Translations under genes and position numbers: made by a program
In this document: positions 3,124-5,780 of the stretch, in pieces
Layout of the letters: every line of letters begins with the position of its first letter
How positions within the stretch are numbered: the stretch's first letter is position 1
Source of the DNA: Anaerolineales bacterium Chloro_02
GTDB taxonomy: Bacteria; Chloroflexota; Anaerolineae; Anaerolineales; Anaerolineaceae
Length of the DNA: 5,780 bases
Direction: 5' to 3'
Assembly: GCA_001603765.1 (NCBI GenBank)
Contig: LUZV01000272.1
Coordinates: 1 to 5,780 of the forward strand
The notes under the pieces: generated by a model
What the model saw: only the letters and a program-made list of their open reading frames with translations
Databases searched by the model: none
Told to the model about the DNA's origin: nothing

Positions 3124-5780
3124 ATGAATAACAGGATGGACGAACCAATGGACGAGAACGACAAGACCGAAAACAAACCTGACCTGTTCGGGGAAATAGA
3201 CCATTTTAAGGAAGCGGCAGGGTATACACCGGCGTTGGACCCGGTCAGCCAGTTCGAAAGTTTTGAAGGTTATGGCGCGCGGGATTTGCTTGAGCCATCT
3301 GAAAATCGTGAGGAAAACGGCGCAGAAGGAGCAAGTGAAAACGCGGAACAAACCGCAAGCCTTCAGTTTTCAACCAGCCAATTCGCGGAGTTGGCAGGGT
3401 TTCAGGATATAGAGCTTCCCGGGGAACCTGTCGAGGAGCCTGAAGCGGTTACGGATTTTAAGACTGGTCACTGGGCGGTGGACCCCAAACGCCGGGGTGA
3501 CGAGCCTCAGACCGTGATGGACGCGCATGACCCAACGGTTTTTATCAATCCGGACGAGATCGCGACAATTCCACCCAAGCCCGAAGACCTGCCTCAGTCC
3601 ATACCGCCAGAACCAACTGTGCTCCCTGAGCGAGTGGAGGTGTTTGACCCTCACGCGACTGTTTTGGCGTCCACCGCGTTTGCCAATACCGTGGAGACGG
3701 CTAAGGAAGGCACCCAGCCCGTGCACATCCCTAAAACTCAGCCAAACAAGGTCAGCAGTCAGACCAAACCCCAGCGGGTTGCGGGCGGCGATAAAAAGGG
3801 AAAGCAGCCCCGGATGCCTAAGGGAGAAAAGGCTAACAGCGGTTGTTTTGGCAGGACCCTCTTGATCTCGGCAGTCGCTTTTCTGGTTTTGATGATGTTT
3901 GTAGCGGCATTCGCGATTTACAAATATTTCGATATCGCCAAAACCCTGCCAGCAGTGGATGAGCTTCAGAATCGCGCGTCGCAATTTGAAACCACGCGCA
4001 TCCTCGACCGCAACGGCAATATCCTCTACGAAATGATCGACCCCAACGCGGGCAAGCGCACTTATGTGCCGCTGGACCGGATTTCCCCTTACCTCATCGC
4101 GGCGACCATCGCGACTGAGGACAAGGAATATTACAACCATCCAGGGTTCGACTTGATGGCGCTGGCGCGCGCGCTCTATACCAACTATACCTCTGGCGAA
4201 ATCGTTTCCGGCGCGTCCACCATCACGCAGCAGCTCGCGCGCATGCTGCTGCTATCGGATGAGCGCTTTATTCAATCTTATGAGCGCAAAGCCCGCGAGA
4301 TTATTCTGGCGGCTGAAATCACGCGCCGTTATACCAAAGAACAGGTACTGGAGCTTTATCTAAACGAAATTTTCTACGGCAATTTTTCTTATGGGATTGA
4401 AGCCGCGGCTGAAACGTATTTCAATACAACCGCGGCAGATTTAACCCTCTGGCAGTCTTCCTTCCTGGCGGGTTTACCTCAGGCGCCGTCGGTGTATGAT
4501 GTCTATTCCAACCGGCAGGCTACCCTCGACCGAAACAAGACAGTTTTGCTGTTGATGTATCAGCTCAGCAATGAAAAAGGCTGCATCCATATTGGCAAAT
4601 CACTCGCGCCTGTCTGCCTGGACGCGATGCAAACACTCGAAGCTTCCAACACGTTGGAAGCGTATGAGTTCAAGAAGCGGGACACCACCATGCAGTTCCC
4701 TCATTGGGTGGTGTTTATCCAATCGCTGCTTGAATCCCAATTCGATTCTCAGACCATCTACCGCTCTGGTTTTACCATCTATACCACCATTGACCCTGAC
4801 CTGCAAAAGCAGGCGGAAAGCGCGGTGAGGAACCAACTGGCGCTGATGGTCGACAACAACGCCACCAATGGCGCCGTGATAGCTATGGACGCCCGAACGG
4901 GCGAAATCCTATCGATGGTGGGTTCCGCCGACTTTAATAACGCGCAGATTAGCGGGCAGGTAAACATGGCGCTGACAAAAACCCGTCAACCCGGTTCCGC
5001 TATCAAGCCCCTCACTTACCTGGCGGCATTTGAAAAGGACTGGACCCCTGGCACGCTGATTTGGGATGTACCTTCCAGCTTTGCGCCGTCTGGTGACCCG
5101 AATGATACCAACCCGCGCTATGAGCCGGTCAACTATGATGGGCGTTTTCATGGCCCGGTGACGGTGAGAGATGCTCTGGCGAATTCATACAATATTCCCG
5201 CGGTGAAAGCGCTGGAATATGTGGGCATTTACGACGATCCAACCACACCCGCCCCGGACGGCTTCATCAACCTGGCGCGCCGGTTGGGAATCACCAGCCT
5301 CAACCGCACGGATTACGGGCTTTCGCTGACGCTGGGTGGAGGCGAGGTGAGCTTGTTGGAGCTTACAGGCGCATTCCAGGTTTTGGCAAACTCCGGGCGA
5401 AAGGTATCGCCCGTGGCGATAACCAAGGTGGTAGATCATAAAGGCAATCTGGTCTATGAATATAAACCGACCGCGGGTGAACAGGTGGTGCGTGAGGCGC
5501 ATGCCTATCTGCTTTCTTCGATCTTATCGGATAACAACGCCCGCGCGCCAATGTTTGGCACCAACTCCGTCCTGGCACTGCCATTCCAGGCGGCGGTAAA
5601 AACCGGCACAACTAACGACTTCCGGGATAACTGGACGATTGGCTACACTCCGGATTTGGTGGTGGGTGTGTGGGTTGGAAACGCGGATTATTCGCCGATG
5701 TATAACACTTCCGGGGTCAGCGGCGCGGCGCCGATTTGGGCGAATATCATGCAGACTGGCATCCAACAACTGCGCGGCGG
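3124..5780 (+). CDS. Class A penicillin-binding protein (bifunctional GT51 glycosyltransferase/transpeptidase), 3' end cut by the window
   Basis: An open frame of 885 codons runs off the right edge. The order is: hydrophilic cytoplasmic region 1-240, ending in a basic stretch (KKGKQPRMPKGEK, about 226-238); one membrane helix, about 245-267; then the GT51 domain. GT51 motifs are EDKEYYNHPG (332-341, catalytic E332), GASTITQQL (363-371), RKAREI (388-393) and LNEIFYGNFSYG (413-424). The transpeptidase domain starts near 554 and has SAIK (S625, K628), SYN (688-690) and KTGT (826-829). All active-site motifs are present, so it should polymerise lipid II and crosslink peptides on the outer face of the membrane. 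Only the extreme C-terminus is missing. The N-terminal tail is far longer than in Escherichia coli PBP1A and carries repeated short motifs. Two cysteines (487, 498) lie in the interdomain linker. ATG 3124 is the first possible start after an in-frame TAA at 3112. ATGs at 3136 and 3148 are alternatives; AGGA at 3133-3136 is a poorly spaced ribosome site for the latter. Confidence 0.95.
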   Translation, partial: MNNRMDEPMDENDKTENKPDLFGEIDHFKEAAGYTPALDPVSQFESFEGYGARDLLEPSENREENGAEGASENAEQTASLQFSTSQFAELAGFQDIELPGEPVEEPEAVTDFKTGHWAVDPKRRGDEPQTVMDAHDPTVFINPDEIATIPPKPEDLPQSIPPEPTVLPERVEVFDPHATVLASTAFANTVETAKEGTQPVHIPKTQPNKVSSQTKPQRVAGGDKKGKQPRMPKGEKANSGCFGRTLLISAVAFLVLMMFVAAFAIYKYFDIAKTLPAVDELQNRASQFETTRILDRNGNILYEMIDPNAGKRTYVPLDRISPYLIAATIATEDKEYYNHPGFDLMALARALYTNYTSGEIVSGASTITQQLARMLLLSDERFIQSYERKAREIILAAEITRRYTKEQVLELYLNEIFYGNFSYGIEAAAETYFNTTAADLTLWQSSFLAGLPQAPSVYDVYSNRQATLDRNKTVLLLMYQLSNEKGCIHIGKSLAPVCLDAMQTLEASNTLEAYEFKKRDTTMQFPHWVVFIQSLLESQFDSQTIYRSGFTIYTTIDPDLQKQAESAVRNQLALMVDNNATNGAVIAMDARTGEILSMVGSADFNNAQISGQVNMALTKTRQPGSAIKPLTYLAAFEKDWTPGTLIWDVPSSFAPSGDPNDTNPRYEPVNYDGRFHGPVTVRDALANSYNIPAVKALEYVGIYDDPTTPAPDGFINLARRLGITSLNRTDYGLSLTLGGGEVSLLELTGAFQVLANSGRKVSPVAITKVVDHKGNLVYEYKPTAGEQVVREAHAYLLSSILSDNNARAPMFGTNSVLALPFQAAVKTGTTNDFRDNWTIGYTPDLVVGVWVGNADYSPMYNTSGVSGAAPIWANIMQTGIQQLRG
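4642..4661 (+). repeat. Perfect inverted repeat (hairpin) inside the PBP coding region
   Basis: GCTTCCAAC (4642-4650) and GTTGGAAGC (4653-4661) are perfect 9-bp complements around AC. In RNA this gives an 8-bp stem with a CACG tetraloop. It encodes part of the interdomain linker (around EASNTLEA), which is not a catalytic segment. No T-run follows, so it is not an intrinsic terminator. Outer bases CTC (4636-4638) and GAG (4666-4668) could extend the stem imperfectly. Confidence 0.6.

Noticed and set aside
3370..4140. 256-codon minus-strand frame
   Set aside because: It is antisense to the PBP gene, whose plus-strand frame carries every expected GT51 motif. The minus product has a composition typical of shadow frames.
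4779..5769. Series of 62-105-codon minus-strand frames across the transpeptidase region
   Set aside because: All are antisense to the PBP transpeptidase domain, which has intact SxxK, SxN and KTG motifs in the plus frame.
1..5780. CRISPR array, insertion sequence, toxin-antitoxin pair or defence island
   Set aside because: No regularly spaced repeats, transposase, terminal inverted repeats or paired small genes were seen on either strand. Nearly all the window is occupied by three protein genes and one tRNA.

Overview
The window looks like ordinary chromosome from a moderately GC-rich bacterium. The family mix fits Chloroflexota, probably class Anaerolineae: an S9 peptidase with its N-terminal propeller, a (alpha/alpha)6-barrel glycosidase-like protein, and a class A penicillin-binding protein with a long hydrophilic cytoplasmic tail. 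This assignment is a judgement from protein style, not from a phylogenetic marker. There is no mobile element, CRISPR array, rRNA or phage gene.

Layout from left to right. (1) 1-437, minus: the first 145 codons of an S9-family (prolyl oligopeptidase-like) peptidase; its catalytic half lies outside the window. (2) 438-604: a divergent intergenic region with a minus-strand promoter for the peptidase and a near-consensus plus-strand promoter for a tRNA. (3) 605-676, plus: tRNA-Lys(UUU), with no encoded CCA. (4) 685-3036, minus: a complete 783-residue glycosidase-like protein, tail to tail with the tRNA and only 8 bp away. (5) 3037-3123: an 87-bp divergent intergenic region. (6) 3124 to the right edge, plus: a bifunctional class A PBP (GT51 glycosyltransferase plus transpeptidase), open at the window edge after its KTG motif.

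The genes do not form an operon; orientation alternates along the window and each unit has its own likely promoter. The PBP polymerises and crosslinks peptidoglycan outside the membrane. The glycosidase-like protein and the peptidase have no visible export signal and are probably cytoplasmic. I see no pathway linking them.

I found no convincing undescribed multi-gene system. The observations most worth a second look are: the divergent pair in the 87-bp region, where each gene has a -10 hexamer exactly 6 nt from its ATG and no Shine-Dalgarno sequence, suggesting two leaderless mRNAs; the roughly 240-residue cytoplasmic extension of the PBP, with repeated short motifs; and a poorly classified glycosidase-like protein with a beta-rich insert.
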